Shown: piece by piece, positions 8,732-17,150 of the stretch
Layout of the letters: each line of letters begins with the position of its first letter
Numbering within the stretch: the stretch's first letter is position 1
The notes under the pieces: generated by a model
Databases searched by the model: none
What the model was told of the DNA's origin: nothing
Seen by the model: only the letters and a program-made list of their open reading frames with translations
Source: Pedobacter planticolens
GTDB lineage: Bacteria > Bacteroidota > Bacteroidia > Sphingobacteriales > Sphingobacteriaceae
Direction of reading: 5' to 3'
Length of the DNA: 64,000 nt
NCBI RefSeq assembly: GCF_014172375.1
Contig: NZ_WNXD01000002.1
Coordinates: 1,612,001 to 1,676,000, forward strand
Position numbers and translations under genes: made by a program

Positions 8732-8941
8732 ATGAAGAACTCAGAAATCATAGGGCTTTCAAAAGAAGAACTAGTAGCTAAGATTGCAGAAGAAAAAGAA
8801 AACTTGGTAAAGTTAAAATTTGCACACACAATTTCGGCTATAGAAAATCCTACCCGTATCACTAAGGTAAGAAAAGACATCGCCCGATTAACTACTGAAT
8901 TGACTAAGCTTAATGCTCAGTCTGCAACTGAAACTAAATAA
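8732..8941 (+). CDS. rpmC: 50S ribosomal protein L29
   Basis: A 69-residue two-helix protein (uL29) that sits near L23 at the tunnel exit. [14 protein letters not shown] and the [26 protein letters not shown] stretch are recognisable L29 sequence, and its place between rplP and rpsQ is the conserved order. The next gene starts 13 bp after the stop. Confidence 0.96.
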   Translation: MKNSEIIGLSKEELVAKIAEEKENLVKLKFAHTISAIENPTRITKVRKDIARLTTELTKLNAQSATETK

Positions 8942-8954
8942 CTTTAGAGTCGAA

Positions 8955-9209
8955 ATGGAAAGACAATTAAGAAAAACAAGAACCGGGTTGGTGGTAAGCA
9001 ACAAAATGGATAAATCTGTTGTTGTAGCGGTTGAGCGTAAAGTGAAACACCCGATCTATGGTAAGTTTGTTAAGAAAACTACCAAATTTATGGCTCACGA
9101 CGAAAAGAACGAATGTGGTATCGGTGATACTGTATTAATTCAAGAAACTCGTCCGCTGAGTAAAAACAAGAACTGGAGATTAGTACAAATTTTAGAAAGA
9201 GCTAAATAA
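8955..9209 (+). CDS. rpsQ: 30S ribosomal protein S17
   Basis: An 84-residue S17 (uS17), an OB-fold primary 16S-binding protein. The ATG at 8955 ([11 protein letters not shown]) is preferred over one at 8913, which would begin inside rpmC and add 14 residues unlike the family. [21 protein letters not shown] and the central [20 protein letters not shown] are typical. Confidence 0.97.
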   Translation: MERQLRKTRTGLVVSNKMDKSVVVAVERKVKHPIYGKFVKKTTKFMAHDEKNECGIGDTVLIQETRPLSKNKNWRLVQILERAK

Positions 9210-9210
9210 G

Positions 9211-9579
9211 ATGGTACAACAGGAATCACGATTAAACGTAGCCGATAATAGCGGCGCAAAACAAGTACTGGTTATCCGTGTACTTGGTGGAACTGGCAAA
9301 AGATATGCTTCTATAGGTGACAAAATTGTTGTTACTGTAAAAAGCGCTTTGCCATCTGGTAACATTAAAAAAGGAACAGTTTCTAAAGCAGTAGTAGTAA
9401 GAACCAAAAAAGAAATCAGACGTAAGGATGGTTCTTATATTCGTTTTGATGACAATGCAGCAGTATTGTTAAATGCACAAGATGAGCCACGTGGTACACG
9501 TATTTTTGGCCCGGTTGCAAGAGAACTGCGTGAGAAACAATTCATGAAAATTGTATCATTAGCACCGGAGGTATTATAA
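9211..9579 (+). CDS. rplN: 50S ribosomal protein L14
   Basis: A 122-residue L14 (uL14), which forms an intersubunit bridge. It starts [17 protein letters not shown] and ends [12 protein letters not shown], both highly conserved. One base separates it from rpsQ and one from rplX, so these genes are tightly packed. Confidence 0.98.
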   Translation: MVQQESRLNVADNSGAKQVLVIRVLGGTGKRYASIGDKIVVTVKSALPSGNIKKGTVSKAVVVRTKKEIRRKDGSYIRFDDNAAVLLNAQDEPRGTRIFGPVARELREKQFMKIVSLAPEVL

Positions 9580-9580
9580 T

Positions 9581-9919
9581 ATGAAAAAAGAAGTAACACA
9601 AGCCAAAGTAAAAATCCGTAAAGGAGATTTAGTTAAGGTGATAGCTGGCGATTCAAAAGGCCAACAAGGTAAAGTACAAGAAGTATTGGTTGCCAAAAGT
9701 AGAGTTGTTGTAGAAGGTATTAACCTTGTATCAAAACATACTAAACCAAATGCTGCTACACCAAATGGTGGTATAATTAAAAAAGAAGCTGCTCTTCATA
9801 TTTCTAACGTACAGTTAGTTGATCCAAAATCTGGTAAAACTACTCGTGTTGGTCGTAAATTAAACGCTGACGGAAAATTAGTTAGAGTTGCTAAAATATC
9901 AGGGGAGGAAATCAAATAA
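9581..9919 (+). CDS. rplX: 50S ribosomal protein L24
   Basis: A 112-residue L24 (uL24), an assembly initiator with a KOW motif ([19 protein letters not shown], about residues 14-32). GGAGG inside the end of rplN precedes its ATG. The stop shares one base with the rplE start. Confidence 0.97.
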   Translation: MKKEVTQAKVKIRKGDLVKVIAGDSKGQQGKVQEVLVAKSRVVVEGINLVSKHTKPNAATPNGGIIKKEAALHISNVQLVDPKSGKTTRVGRKLNADGKLVRVAKISGEEIK

Positions 9920-10485
9920 TGGCATACGTACCAAGATTAAAAAGCAAATATAAAGAGGAAATTGTAACTGCTCTTAAAGATAAGTTCAATTACAAAAGCA
10001 TTATGCAAGTTCCTAAATTAGAGAAAATTGCCATCAACCAAGGTGTTGGCCGTTATTCTGTAACTGACAAAAAAGTTATGGATAGCTCTATCTTAGAAAT
10101 GAGTACAATTGCTGGTCAACAAGCTGTAGGTGCAAAATCTAAAAAAGATATCTCAAACTTTAAATTACGTAAAGGTATGCCAGTAGGTGTACGTGTAACT
10201 TTACGCGATAATAACATGTATGAGTTCTTAGATAGATTAATTTCTGTAGCTTTGCCTCGTATCCGTGATTTCAAAGGTATCAATGATAAAGGATTTGATG
10301 GAAAAGGTAACTACACTTTAGGTGTTACTGAGCAAATCATTTTCCCAGAGATTAACATCGACAAAATCAGCAAGATTTTAGGTATGGACATTACATTTGT
10401 AACGTCTGCTGCTACTGATGTTGAGGCATTGGAACTTTTAAAACAATTTGGATTACCATTTAAAAATCAAAAAACAGAGCAATAA
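9919..10485 (+). CDS. rplE: 50S ribosomal protein L5
   Basis: A 188-residue L5 (uL5), which binds 5S rRNA. The KIAINQGVG motif and the segment [16 protein letters not shown]…[20 protein letters not shown] are diagnostic. It overlaps both neighbours by one base, suggesting coupled translation from rplX through rpsN. Confidence 0.98.
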   Translation: MAYVPRLKSKYKEEIVTALKDKFNYKSIMQVPKLEKIAINQGVGRYSVTDKKVMDSSILEMSTIAGQQAVGAKSKKDISNFKLRKGMPVGVRVTLRDNNMYEFLDRLISVALPRIRDFKGINDKGFDGKGNYTLGVTEQIIFPEINIDKISKILGMDITFVTSAATDVEALELLKQFGLPFKNQKTEQ

Positions 10486-10754
10486 TGGCAAAAGAAGGTG
10501 TAAAAGCTCGCGAAGTTAAGCGTCAAAAATTGGTTGCTAAATATGCAGATAAACGTGCTGAATTAAAAGCAGCAGGTGATTTCGCAGGATTAGATAAATT
10601 ACCTAAAAATTCATCGGCAGTGCGTTTGCATAACCGTTGTAAATTAACAGGTCGTCCTCGTGGATATATGCGTACTTTTGGTATCTCAAGAGTAACTTTC
10701 CGCGAAATGGCTTTAGACGGTAAAATACCAGGAGTTAGAAAAGCTAGCTGGTAA
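10485..10754 (+). CDS. rpsN: 30S ribosomal protein S14 (zinc-free form)
   Basis: An 89-residue S14 (uS14). It is the long form, with a single cysteine ([15 protein letters not shown]) rather than the four of zinc-binding S14. The C-terminus [11 protein letters not shown] is conserved. A 160-bp gap follows, holding a promoter and a palindrome. Confidence 0.97.
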   Translation: MAKEGVKAREVKRQKLVAKYADKRAELKAAGDFAGLDKLPKNSSAVRLHNRCKLTGRPRGYMRTFGISRVTFREMALDGKIPGVRKASW

Positions 10755-10770
10755 TTACGGAGTTATAAAT

Positions 10771-10801
10771 TTTGAGTTATAAGTTGTAAGTTGTATTTTT
10801 G
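10771..10801 (+). promoter_or_regulatory. Internal promoter upstream of rpsH
   Basis: TTTG (10771-10774), 19 nt, then TATTTTTG (10794-10801) repeats exactly the geometry and -7 sequence of the rplC promoter. It should start transcription near 10807, leaving about 108 nt of leader before rpsH. Confidence 0.75.
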
Positions 10802-10823
10802 CAGCCCTTACAACTTATAGCTC
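10774..10823 (+). repeat. 17-bp inverted repeat enclosing the rpsH promoter
   Basis: The left arm GAGTTATAAGTTGTAAG (10774-10790) pairs with CTTACAACTTATAGCTC (10807-10823), 16 of 17 positions being complementary. The -7 box lies in the 16-nt spacer and the arms flank it. There is no T-run, so it is not a simple terminator. It could be a regulator site or a small dispersed repeat that supplied a promoter. Confidence 0.7.
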
Positions 10824-10914
10824 ATTGTATATATAGCTACAAATAGAATTTTAACCGATAGCAGGTCCCAAAGCCGAGTGGCAAAAAGGATACCACTATC
10901 ACAAATAAATAATA

Positions 10915-11313
10915 ATGAATACAGATCCAATCGCAGATTATCTGACACGAGTGAGAAATGCTATCAAAGCTAATCACAGAATTGTAGAAATCCCTGCATC
11001 AAACCTTAAAAAAGAAATTACAAAAGTTCTTTTTGACAAAGGTTACATCGCAAACTACAAGTTTGAAGACACTAATGCTCAAGGCGTAATTAAAATCGCT
11101 TTAAAGTACAATGCAATTACTAAAATCTCGGCTATCCGTACGTTAACTCGTATTAGTAAACCAGGTTTACGTCAATATGCTGGTGTAGAAAACATGCCAA
11201 GAGTATTAAATGGTTTAGGTATAGCAATCTTATCTACTTCTAAAGGTGTAATGACCGATAAAGAAGCAGCCAAATTAAACATTGGCGGTGAGGTATTGTG
11301 TCACGTTTATTAA
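10915..11313 (+). CDS. rpsH: 30S ribosomal protein S8
   Basis: A 132-residue S8 (uS8), a primary 16S rRNA binder and, in E. coli, the repressor of the spc operon. The N-terminus TDPIADYLTRVRNA and the C-terminal IAILSTSKGVMTDKEA…GGEVLCHVY are conserved. It is first behind the internal promoter, so the leader at 10807-10914 is a plausible place for autoregulation, though no S8-type site could be assigned. Confidence 0.98.
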   Translation: MNTDPIADYLTRVRNAIKANHRIVEIPASNLKKEITKVLFDKGYIANYKFEDTNAQGVIKIALKYNAITKISAIRTLTRISKPGLRQYAGVENMPRVLNGLGIAILSTSKGVMTDKEAAKLNIGGEVLCHVY

Positions 11314-11315
11314 TT

Positions 11316-11323
11316 AAAGGAGG
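11316..11323 (+). promoter_or_regulatory. Strong Shine-Dalgarno site of rplF
   Basis: AAAGGAGG lies 8 nt before the rplF ATG. Such strong sites are unusual in Bacteroidota, where most genes lack them; most neighbouring ribosomal genes here show none. Confidence 0.7.
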
Positions 11324-11331
11324 ATAGCACA

Positions 11332-11889
11332 ATGTCAAGAATAGGAAAAAATCCAATTAATATCCCGGCAGGCGTAACTATAACTGTTTCTAATGATAAT
11401 TTAGTAACTGTTAAAGGTCCAAAAGGAGAGTTATCTCAACAAGTAGATACAGATATTATAGTTAAACAAGAAGATAATGTTTTAACTGTTAGTCGTCCAA
11501 CTGAACAAAAAAGACATAAAGCCCTTCACGGGTTATATCGTTCTTTAATTAACAACATGGTTGTTGGTGTTACAGAAGGTTATAAAATAGAACAAGAATT
11601 AGTAGGTGTGGGTTACCGTGCTACTAACCAAGGTAATACTTTGGATCTAGTTTTAGGTTATTCTCACCACTATGTATTCCAGTTACCAACAGAGATTAAA
11701 GTAACCACCACATCTGAAAAAGGTCAAACTCCTAAAATTATTTTAGAGAGTATTGATAAACAATTGATAGGTCAAGTAGCAGCAAAAATCCGTTCGTTAC
11801 GTGCTCCAGAGCCATATAAAGGTAAAGGTATCAAGTTTGTTGGTGAAGTGTTAAGAAGAAAAGCAGGTAAATCAGCTTCTAAAAAATAA
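11332..11889 (+). CDS. rplF: 50S ribosomal protein L6
   Basis: A 185-residue L6 (uL6) built of two similar alpha/beta domains. [15 protein letters not shown] and the C-terminal [25 protein letters not shown] are characteristic. It is preceded by a full-length Shine-Dalgarno sequence; rplR follows after 5 bp. Confidence 0.98.
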   Translation: MSRIGKNPINIPAGVTITVSNDNLVTVKGPKGELSQQVDTDIIVKQEDNVLTVSRPTEQKRHKALHGLYRSLINNMVVGVTEGYKIEQELVGVGYRATNQGNTLDLVLGYSHHYVFQLPTEIKVTTTSEKGQTPKIILESIDKQLIGQVAAKIRSLRAPEPYKGKGIKFVGEVLRRKAGKSASKK

Positions 11890-11894
11890 TTAAA

Positions 11895-12248
11895 ATGGCA
11901 GGAAAAAAATTATCTCGTAGAGATCGTATCAAAAAAGGTATCAGAAAAAGACTTACTGGTTCTGAGAGCCGTCCACGTTTATCAGTTTATAGAAGCAATA
12001 AAGGTATTTATGCTCAAATCATTAACGATGTAACTGGTAATACAATAGTTTCAGCATCTTCTTTATCTAAAGATTTTACTGGTAAAGGAAACAAATCTGA
12101 TCAGTCGGTAGCAGTAGGCAAGTTAGTTGCTGAAAAAGCAATCGCAGCTGGTGTTAAAGAAGTTGTTTTCGACAGAAATGGTTACTTATACCATGGTCGT
12201 GTTAAATCGCTAGCAGAGGGTGCTCGCGAAGCTGGTTTAGTATTTTAA
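11895..12248 (+). CDS. rplR: 50S ribosomal protein L18
   Basis: A 117-residue L18 (uL18), a 5S rRNA binder. The basic N-terminus ([17 protein letters not shown]), [18 protein letters not shown], and the end [19 protein letters not shown] are standard. It sits between rplF and rpsE in the conserved order. Confidence 0.98.
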   Translation: MAGKKLSRRDRIKKGIRKRLTGSESRPRLSVYRSNKGIYAQIINDVTGNTIVSASSLSKDFTGKGNKSDQSVAVGKLVAEKAIAAGVKEVVFDRNGYLYHGRVKSLAEGAREAGLVF

Positions 12249-12266
12249 TCTAAGAAATAGGATAAG

Positions 12267-12785
12267 ATGTCAACTATCAATATAAAAAGAGTTAAGACTA
12301 GCGAAATCGAATTGAAAGATCGTTTAGTTAGCATACAACGTGTTGCCAAAGTAACCAAAGGTGGTCGTACTTTCAGTTTCTCAGCCATTGTGGTTGTTGG
12401 AGATGAAAACGGTGTTGTTGGTTATGGTTTAGGTAAAGCGAAAGAGGTTACAGAAGCTATTGCTAAAGGAATTGATGATGCAAAAAAGAACTTAGTAAAA
12501 GTTCCAATCTTGCATGGTACTGTTCCTCATGAGCAAATCGGTAAATTCTCTGGAGGTTTTGTTTTAATTAAACCTGCAGCTGTAGGTACCGGTGTAATTG
12601 CTGGTGGTGCAATGCGTGCTGTATTAGAGAGTGCTGGTATTCATAACGTATTAGCAAAGTCAAAAGGTTCATCAAACCCACACAACGTGGTAAAAGCAAC
12701 AGTAGATGCTTTAACTAAAATGCGTGATGCTTATACAGTAGCTCAGCACCGTGGTGTAGATTTAAATAAAGTTTTTAACGGATAA
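12267..12785 (+). CDS. rpsE: 30S ribosomal protein S5
   Basis: A 172-residue S5 (uS5), important for decoding accuracy and mRNA unwinding. The double-stranded RNA-binding domain ([23 protein letters not shown]) and the [24 protein letters not shown] segment are clear. rpmD starts 4 bp after the stop. Confidence 0.98.
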   Translation: MSTINIKRVKTSEIELKDRLVSIQRVAKVTKGGRTFSFSAIVVVGDENGVVGYGLGKAKEVTEAIAKGIDDAKKNLVKVPILHGTVPHEQIGKFSGGFVLIKPAAVGTGVIAGGAMRAVLESAGIHNVLAKSKGSSNPHNVVKATVDALTKMRDAYTVAQHRGVDLNKVFNG

Positions 12786-12789
12786 TATC

Positions 12790-12969
12790 ATGGCTAAAAT
12801 TAAAATTACCCAAGTAAAAAGCATTATCGATAGAAGCGAACGCCAAAAAAGAACAATGAAAGCATTAGGTTTAACTAAAATGAACCAAAGTGTAGAAGTT
12901 GAGGCTAACGCTGCCATTATTGGGATGGTAAGAAAAGTTAATCACTTAGTAGCGATCGAAGCTATTTAA
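12790..12969 (+). CDS. rpmD: 50S ribosomal protein L30
   Basis: A 59-residue open frame from ATG 12790 to TAA 12967-12969. It reads MAKIKITQVKSIIDRS…, then TMKALGLTKMNQSVEVE and ends VNHLVAIEAI, which is bacterial L30 (uL30). The position between rpsE and rplO is the conserved one. A strong hairpin-plus-T-run begins 6 bp after the stop. Confidence 0.95.
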   Translation: MAKIKITQVKSIIDRSERQKRTMKALGLTKMNQSVEVEANAAIIGMVRKVNHLVAIEAI

Positions 12970-12974
12970 TTATT

Positions 12975-13016
12975 AAAATCTGTTTGGAAGAGTTAGCTCT
13001 TTTAAACAGATTTTTA
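12975..13016 (+). terminator. Terminator-like hairpin between rpmD and rplO
   Basis: An 18-bp nearly perfect stem: AAAATCTGTTTGGAAGAG (12975-12992), loop TTAG, then CTCTTTTAAACAGATTTT (12997-13014) with two G-T pairs, running into further T/A. It looks like a strong intrinsic terminator, yet rplO-secY follow on the same strand with no canonical promoter visible. Confidence 0.8.
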
Positions 13017-13026
13017 TTTATTTATC

Positions 13027-13058
13027 GTTGTCCCTGATTAGTGAAAGCGAAGGGCAAC
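13027..13058 (+). promoter_or_regulatory. Leader hairpin upstream of rplO
   Basis: GTTG-t-CCCT (13027-13035) pairs with AGGG-CAAC (13051-13058), an 8-bp stem with one bulged T and a 15-nt loop, ending 15 nt before the rplO ATG. It could govern rplO-secY translation; the role is inferred. Confidence 0.4.
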
Positions 13059-13073
13059 ACAACAAGTTTAACA

Positions 13074-13520
13074 ATGAACTTAAGTAATTTAAAACCTGCA
13101 AAAGGGTCTATTAAAAAAATTAAAAGAATTGGTCGTGGTCAAGGTTCTGGTCGTGGTGGTACATCTACTCGTGGTCATAAAGGAGCTGGTTCACGTTCAG
13201 GTCACAAAACTAAAATCGGTTTTGAAGGTGGTCAAATGCCATTACAACGTCGTGTGCCTAAGGTTGGTTTCAAACCAATTAACCGTACAGAATATGTTGG
13301 TGTAAACTTAGACGTACTTCAAGGCTTAGCAGAAAGATTTAATTTAACTAAAATAGATTTTGCTGCTATTCAAGAGCATGGTTTAGCTTCTAAAAATGAC
13401 TTAGTAAAAATCTTAGGTCGTGGTGAAGTTAAAGCTAAATTAGAAGTTACAGCTCATGCTTTTTCTGCAACTGCACAAAAAGCTATCGAAGCTGCTGGAG
13501 GCTCAATCGTAAAATTGTAA
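13074..13520 (+). CDS. rplO: 50S ribosomal protein L15
   Basis: A 148-residue L15 (uL15), a late assembly protein. The ATG at 13074 ([12 protein letters not shown]) is preferred over one at 13041 because family members begin here and the upstream codons fall in a hairpin. The Gly/Arg-rich [26 protein letters not shown] region (about 18-43) is typical. secY starts 3 bp after the stop. Confidence 0.97.
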   Translation: MNLSNLKPAKGSIKKIKRIGRGQGSGRGGTSTRGHKGAGSRSGHKTKIGFEGGQMPLQRRVPKVGFKPINRTEYVGVNLDVLQGLAERFNLTKIDFAAIQEHGLASKNDLVKILGRGEVKAKLEVTAHAFSATAQKAIEAAGGSIVKL

Positions 13521-13523
13521 TTA

Positions 13524-14858
13524 ATGAAGAAGCTATTTACTACTTTCAGTAATATTTGGAAAATACAAGAATTAAAAGAACGTATTCTTTTTACGTTAAT
13601 GATTCTTGTTATCTACAGGTTCGTTTGTCAAGTGGTTCTACCAGGTGTAGACCCAGCTCAGTTAGTGAATACCCAAAAAACTGGCATTTTAGGTTTATTA
13701 GATATGTTTGCAGGTGGTGCTTTTTCTAAAGTATCTATTCTTGCATTAGGTGTAATGCCTTATATCTCTGCCTCTATTGTGGTTCAGTTATTAGGTATTG
13801 CAGTGCCTTCTTTCCAAAAAATGCAAAAAGAAGGTGAGAGTGGCCGAAAAAAACTAACTCAAATTACACGTTATCTAACTGTAGCTATTACAGCTGTACA
13901 AGCTGTTGGATATGTTAAAACACAAGTTCCTCCTGAAGCAATTTTGATAGATCATACTATGTTCTATGTGCTTTCTGGATTTGTGTTAACTGCAGGAACG
14001 TTATTTGTAATGTGGTTAGGTGAAAAAATAACGGATAAAGGTATAGGTAATGGTACATCATTAATTATTATGGTGGGTATTATTGCTCGTTTACCATTAG
14101 CATTGAAACAAGAGATTGAATCAAGGTTTACCGGTAATGAAGGCGGTATGATTATGCTTGTATTAGAAATCGTTGCTTTATTTGCTGTTGTAATGTTCAC
14201 TATTCTTATTGTACAAGGTGTACGTAAAGTACCTGTACAATACGCTAAGAGAATTGTTGGCAACAGACAAGTTGGCGGTGTTAGACAATATATTCCATTA
14301 AAAGTGAATGCGGCTGGTGTTATGCCAATCATTTTTGCACAAGCATTAATGTTTATTCCAAATGCTTTAATTGGTTTGTTTCCTAAATTGACGGATAGTT
14401 GGTTGCATCAGTATACTGATATTACGTCAGCAACATACAGCTTAACTTTTGCATTTTTAATCATTGCATTTACCTTCTTCTATACAGCAATTACAGTTAA
14501 TCCAACACAAATGTCTGATGACATGAAGAAGAATGGAGGATTTATTCCAGGTATTAAACCAGGTTTAGCTACTTCTTCTTTTATAGATGATGTAATTTCT
14601 AAGATTACTTTCCCAGGATCGTTATTCTTAGCTATTATTGCTATTCTTCCTTCGTTTGCTGTTAAAGTTGGAATACAACAAGAATTTGCTCATTTCTTTG
14701 GGGGTACTTCTTTATTGATTTTAGTAGGTGTAGTATTAGATACCTTACAACAAATTGAAAGTTATCTATTAATGCGTCACTATGATGGATTAATGAAAAC
14801 AGGTAGAGTTACTGGTCGTACAGGTATTCCTGCAGGCGGTAGCAACGCTGTACTTTAG
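13524..14858 (+). CDS. secY: Preprotein translocase subunit SecY
   Basis: A 444-residue, ten-helix core channel of the Sec translocase in the inner membrane. The signatures GGAFSKVSILALGVMPYISASIVVQLL (helix 2 region) and the cytoplasmic-loop motif VPVQYAKR…GGVRQYIPLKVN are present, as is ITVNPTQMSDDMKKNGGFIPGI. It is cotranscribed with rplO as in most bacteria. adk, which often follows secY, is absent here; map follows after 77 bp. Confidence 0.98.
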   Translation: MKKLFTTFSNIWKIQELKERILFTLMILVIYRFVCQVVLPGVDPAQLVNTQKTGILGLLDMFAGGAFSKVSILALGVMPYISASIVVQLLGIAVPSFQKMQKEGESGRKKLTQITRYLTVAITAVQAVGYVKTQVPPEAILIDHTMFYVLSGFVLTAGTLFVMWLGEKITDKGIGNGTSLIIMVGIIARLPLALKQEIESRFTGNEGGMIMLVLEIVALFAVVMFTILIVQGVRKVPVQYAKRIVGNRQVGGVRQYIPLKVNAAGVMPIIFAQALMFIPNALIGLFPKLTDSWLHQYTDITSATYSLTFAFLIIAFTFFYTAITVNPTQMSDDMKKNGGFIPGIKPGLATSSFIDDVISKITFPGSLFLAIIAILPSFAVKVGIQQEFAHFFGGTSLLILVGVVLDTLQQIESYLLMRHYDGLMKTGRVTGRTGIPAGGSNAVL

Positions 14859-14871
14859 AAATAGCAGAAGT

Positions 14872-14917
14872 AGTAAATTATAGAATAAGCATTATGCATA
14901 ACATTCTATAATTTACT
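14872..14917. repeat. 15-bp perfect inverted repeat between secY and map
   Basis: AGTAAATTATAGAAT (14872-14886) and ATTCTATAATTTACT (14903-14917) are exact reverse complements around a 16-nt spacer that itself contains GCAT/ATGC. No T-run follows, so terminator activity is doubtful. It may be an mRNA stability element, a processing site or a dispersed repeat. Confidence 0.65.
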
Positions 14918-14935
14918 CATTCAAAATTAGAAGAC

Positions 14936-15721
14936 ATGTCAAAAATTTATTATAAATCTCCGGAGGAGATAGAATTAATAAGAGAAAGTTCTTTACTTGT
15001 TTCAAAAACACTAGCTGAAGTTGCTAAGGTAATTGCACCTGGAGTTACAACACTTGCACTAGATAAATTAGCTTTCGAGTTTATTAAAGATCATGGAGCA
15101 ATACCAGCTTTTTTAAACTATGGCGGTTTTCCTAATTCATTATGTATATCACCTAATGAGCAAGTTGTACATGGTTTTCCAAATGAATACGTTATCAAAG
15201 AAGGAGATTTAATCTCTGTTGATTGCGGTGTAATCAAAAATAATTTCTTCGGAGATTCTGCTTATACATTTTCGATTGGAGAAGTTGATGCTGAAAAGCA
15301 AAAGCTAACCAAAGTAACTCAAGAGTGTTTAGCTCTAGCAATAGAAAAAGCGGTTGTTGGTATGCGAATTGGTGATATCGCATTTGCGGTACAAAACCAC
15401 GCAGAGAATAATAGCTTTGGTGTAGTAAGAGAACTTGTTGGACATGGTGTTGGAGTAAAACTACACGAAAAACCCGAAGTACCTAATTATGGTAAAAGAG
15501 GTAGTGGAATTAAATTAGAAGAGGGTATGGTAATTGCCATCGAGCCAATGATTAATGCGGGAACTGCTGCAGTAAAATTTTGGTCTGATGGATGGACAGT
15601 AACCACCAAGGATAATAAACCTTCAGCACATTTTGAACATACGGTTGCTATCAAAAAGGGGAAAGCAGATGTTTTATCGACCTTTTCACTGATTGAAGAA
15701 GTTTTAAAAGAAAAAAAGTAA
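14936..15721 (+). CDS. map: Methionine aminopeptidase type I
   Basis: A 261-residue M24A peptidase that removes N-terminal methionine from new proteins. All five metal ligands are in place: Asp96 (SVDCG), Asp107 (FFGDSAY), His170 (GHGVG), Glu203 (AIEPM) and Glu234 (HFEHT). It sits between secY and infA, as in many bacteria. Confidence 0.96.
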   Translation: MSKIYYKSPEEIELIRESSLLVSKTLAEVAKVIAPGVTTLALDKLAFEFIKDHGAIPAFLNYGGFPNSLCISPNEQVVHGFPNEYVIKEGDLISVDCGVIKNNFFGDSAYTFSIGEVDAEKQKLTKVTQECLALAIEKAVVGMRIGDIAFAVQNHAENNSFGVVRELVGHGVGVKLHEKPEVPNYGKRGSGIKLEEGMVIAIEPMINAGTAAVKFWSDGWTVTTKDNKPSAHFEHTVAIKKGKADVLSTFSLIEEVLKEKK

Positions 15722-15740
15722 AAAGTTAAAAATTTTTATT

Positions 15741-15748
15741 TAATTTTG
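15741..15748 (+). promoter_or_regulatory. Possible -7 element upstream of infA
   Basis: TAATTTTG matches TAnnTTTG and lies 44 bp before the infA ATG, but no matching -33 box is seen at the usual distance. Confidence 0.35.
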
Positions 15749-15792
15749 CAACCCTGTTTAGTAGCAGCTAATTAAGTAAAAATCAATATAAT

Positions 15793-16011
15793 ATGGCTAA
15801 ACAAGCCTCAATTGAACAAGACGGAGTAATAAGAGAAGCATTGTCGAATGCTATGTTTCGGGTTGAACTCGAAAATGGTCATGAGATTATTGCTCACATT
15901 TCAGGAAAAATGAGGATGCACTACATCAAAATTTTACCTGGAGATAAAGTTAAATTAGAGATGTCACCTTACGATTTATCAAAGGGTAGGATCACTTATA
16001 GATATAAATAA
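15793..16011 (+). CDS. infA: Translation initiation factor IF-1
   Basis: A 72-residue OB-fold protein that binds the 30S A site during initiation. [13 protein letters not shown]…[14 protein letters not shown]…[19 protein letters not shown]…GRITYRYK matches IF-1 end to end. It lies 8 bp before rpmJ. Confidence 0.97.
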   Translation: MAKQASIEQDGVIREALSNAMFRVELENGHEIIAHISGKMRMHYIKILPGDKVKLEMSPYDLSKGRITYRYK

Positions 16012-16019
16012 ATATTATA

Positions 16020-16136
16020 ATGAAAGTTAGGTCATCAATTAAAAAACGTAGCGCTGATTGTAAGATTATTCGCCGTAAAGGAAAACTTTACGTAATTAAC
16101 AAGAAAAATCCTAAATACAAACAACGTCAAGGGTAA
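16020..16136 (+). CDS. rpmJ: 50S ribosomal protein L36 (zinc-free form)
   Basis: A 38-residue frame, [15 protein letters not shown]… to …KYKQRQG. It is L36 (bL36), but only Cys14 of the four zinc ligands remains: positions 11, 27 and 33 are Ser, Asn and Tyr instead of Cys, Cys and His. It should therefore fold without zinc, and would not be expected to respond to zinc supply. Location between infA and rpsM is conserved. Confidence 0.95.
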   Translation: MKVRSSIKKRSADCKIIRRKGKLYVINKKNPKYKQRQG

Positions 16137-16148
16137 TTAAAGAATATT

Positions 16149-16188
16149 GTAATGTACCGTACAACGGTGGCCCGCCGTTCGGAATTAC
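16149..16188 (+). promoter_or_regulatory. Structured leader upstream of rpsM (alpha operon)
   Basis: AACGG (16163-16167) pairs with CCGTT (16175-16179), CCG (16157-16159) with CGG (16180-16182), and GTAAT (16149-16153) with ATTAC (16184-16188), giving 13 pairs around a 7-nt loop with small bulges. No T-run follows and rpsM starts 20 bp on. In E. coli the alpha operon is controlled by S4 at the rpsM leader; a similar role here is a hypothesis. Confidence 0.5.
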
Positions 16189-16207
16189 TTAAAACATAAA
16201 AATAAAT

Positions 16208-16585
16208 ATGGCAAGGATTTCAGGTATTGATTTACCAAGAAACAAAAGAGGTGAGATCGGATTAACTTATATCTACGGAGTAGGTAGATCAACTGCACAG
16301 CAAATTTTAACTGAAGCAGGTATTGATTTCAACAAAAAAGTACAAGACTGGTCTGATGATGAATTATCAGCTATTCGTACAATCATTAATGATGGTATTA
16401 AAGTAGAAGGTGCATTGCGTTCTGAAGTTCAATTGAACATCAAACGTTTAATGGATATCGGTTGCTATCGTGGTTTACGTCACAGAAAAGGTTTACCTGT
16501 TCGTGGTCAACGTACTAAAAACAACTCTCGTACTCGTAAAGGAAAGAGAAAAACAGTTGCTAACAAGAAAAAAGCTACTAAGTAA
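16208..16585 (+). CDS. rpsM: 30S ribosomal protein S13
   Basis: A 125-residue S13 (uS13) of the 30S head, contacting P-site tRNA and the large subunit. [26 protein letters not shown] and the C-terminal [25 protein letters not shown] are diagnostic. It opens the alpha-type group rpsM-rpsK-rpsD-rpoA-rplQ. A 110-bp gap follows with no gene. Confidence 0.98.
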   Translation: MARISGIDLPRNKRGEIGLTYIYGVGRSTAQQILTEAGIDFNKKVQDWSDDELSAIRTIINDGIKVEGALRSEVQLNIKRLMDIGCYRGLRHRKGLPVRGQRTKNNSRTRKGKRKTVANKKKATK

Positions 16586-16695
16586 TAACTGATAAGTGAT
16601 CTTAATGGTTACTTGGAATAAAATAAATTAAAATAGTTAATGGGTCCGGGTTATTCGTTAATCCAGTAATTCACTAACTGATAATTAAAGCAAAA

Positions 16696-17085
16696 ATGGC
16701 TAAGAGTAAAAAAGTTACCAAAAAGCGTATTGTTGTTATTGAGTCTGTAGGTCAGGCGCATGTTAACGCTACGTTTAACAACATCATTATTACGTTAACA
16801 AACAATAATGGTCAAACTATTTCATGGTCTTCAGCAGGTAAAATGGGTTTTAAGGGTTCAAAAAAGAACACTCCATACGCTGCTGGACAAGCTGCATCTG
16901 ATTGCGGTAAAGTAGCATTTGACTTAGGTTTACGTAAAGTGGAAGTATTTGTTAAAGGTCCAGGTTCAGGCCGCGAGTCTGCAATCAGAACTTTACAAAT
17001 TGCAGGTATTGAAGTAACATCGATTAAAGATATTACTCCACTTCCTCACAATGGATGTCGTCCTCCTAAGAAAAGAAGAGTTTAA
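16696..17085 (+). CDS. rpsK: 30S ribosomal protein S11
   Basis: A 129-residue S11 (uS11) of the 30S platform. The sequence [44 protein letters not shown] and the end [18 protein letters not shown] are almost invariant in bacteria. The 110 bp before it hold no recognisable promoter. Confidence 0.98.
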   Translation: MAKSKKVTKKRIVVIESVGQAHVNATFNNIIITLTNNNGQTISWSSAGKMGFKGSKKNTPYAAGQAASDCGKVAFDLGLRKVEVFVKGPGSGRESAIRTLQIAGIEVTSIKDITPLPHNGCRPPKKRRV

Positions 17086-17150
17086 TTAATCATTTTTAAA
17101 GCTAAGAGTCGGCGGCTTTAGGTTGCACGATACTTTAAAATCACAAACAA

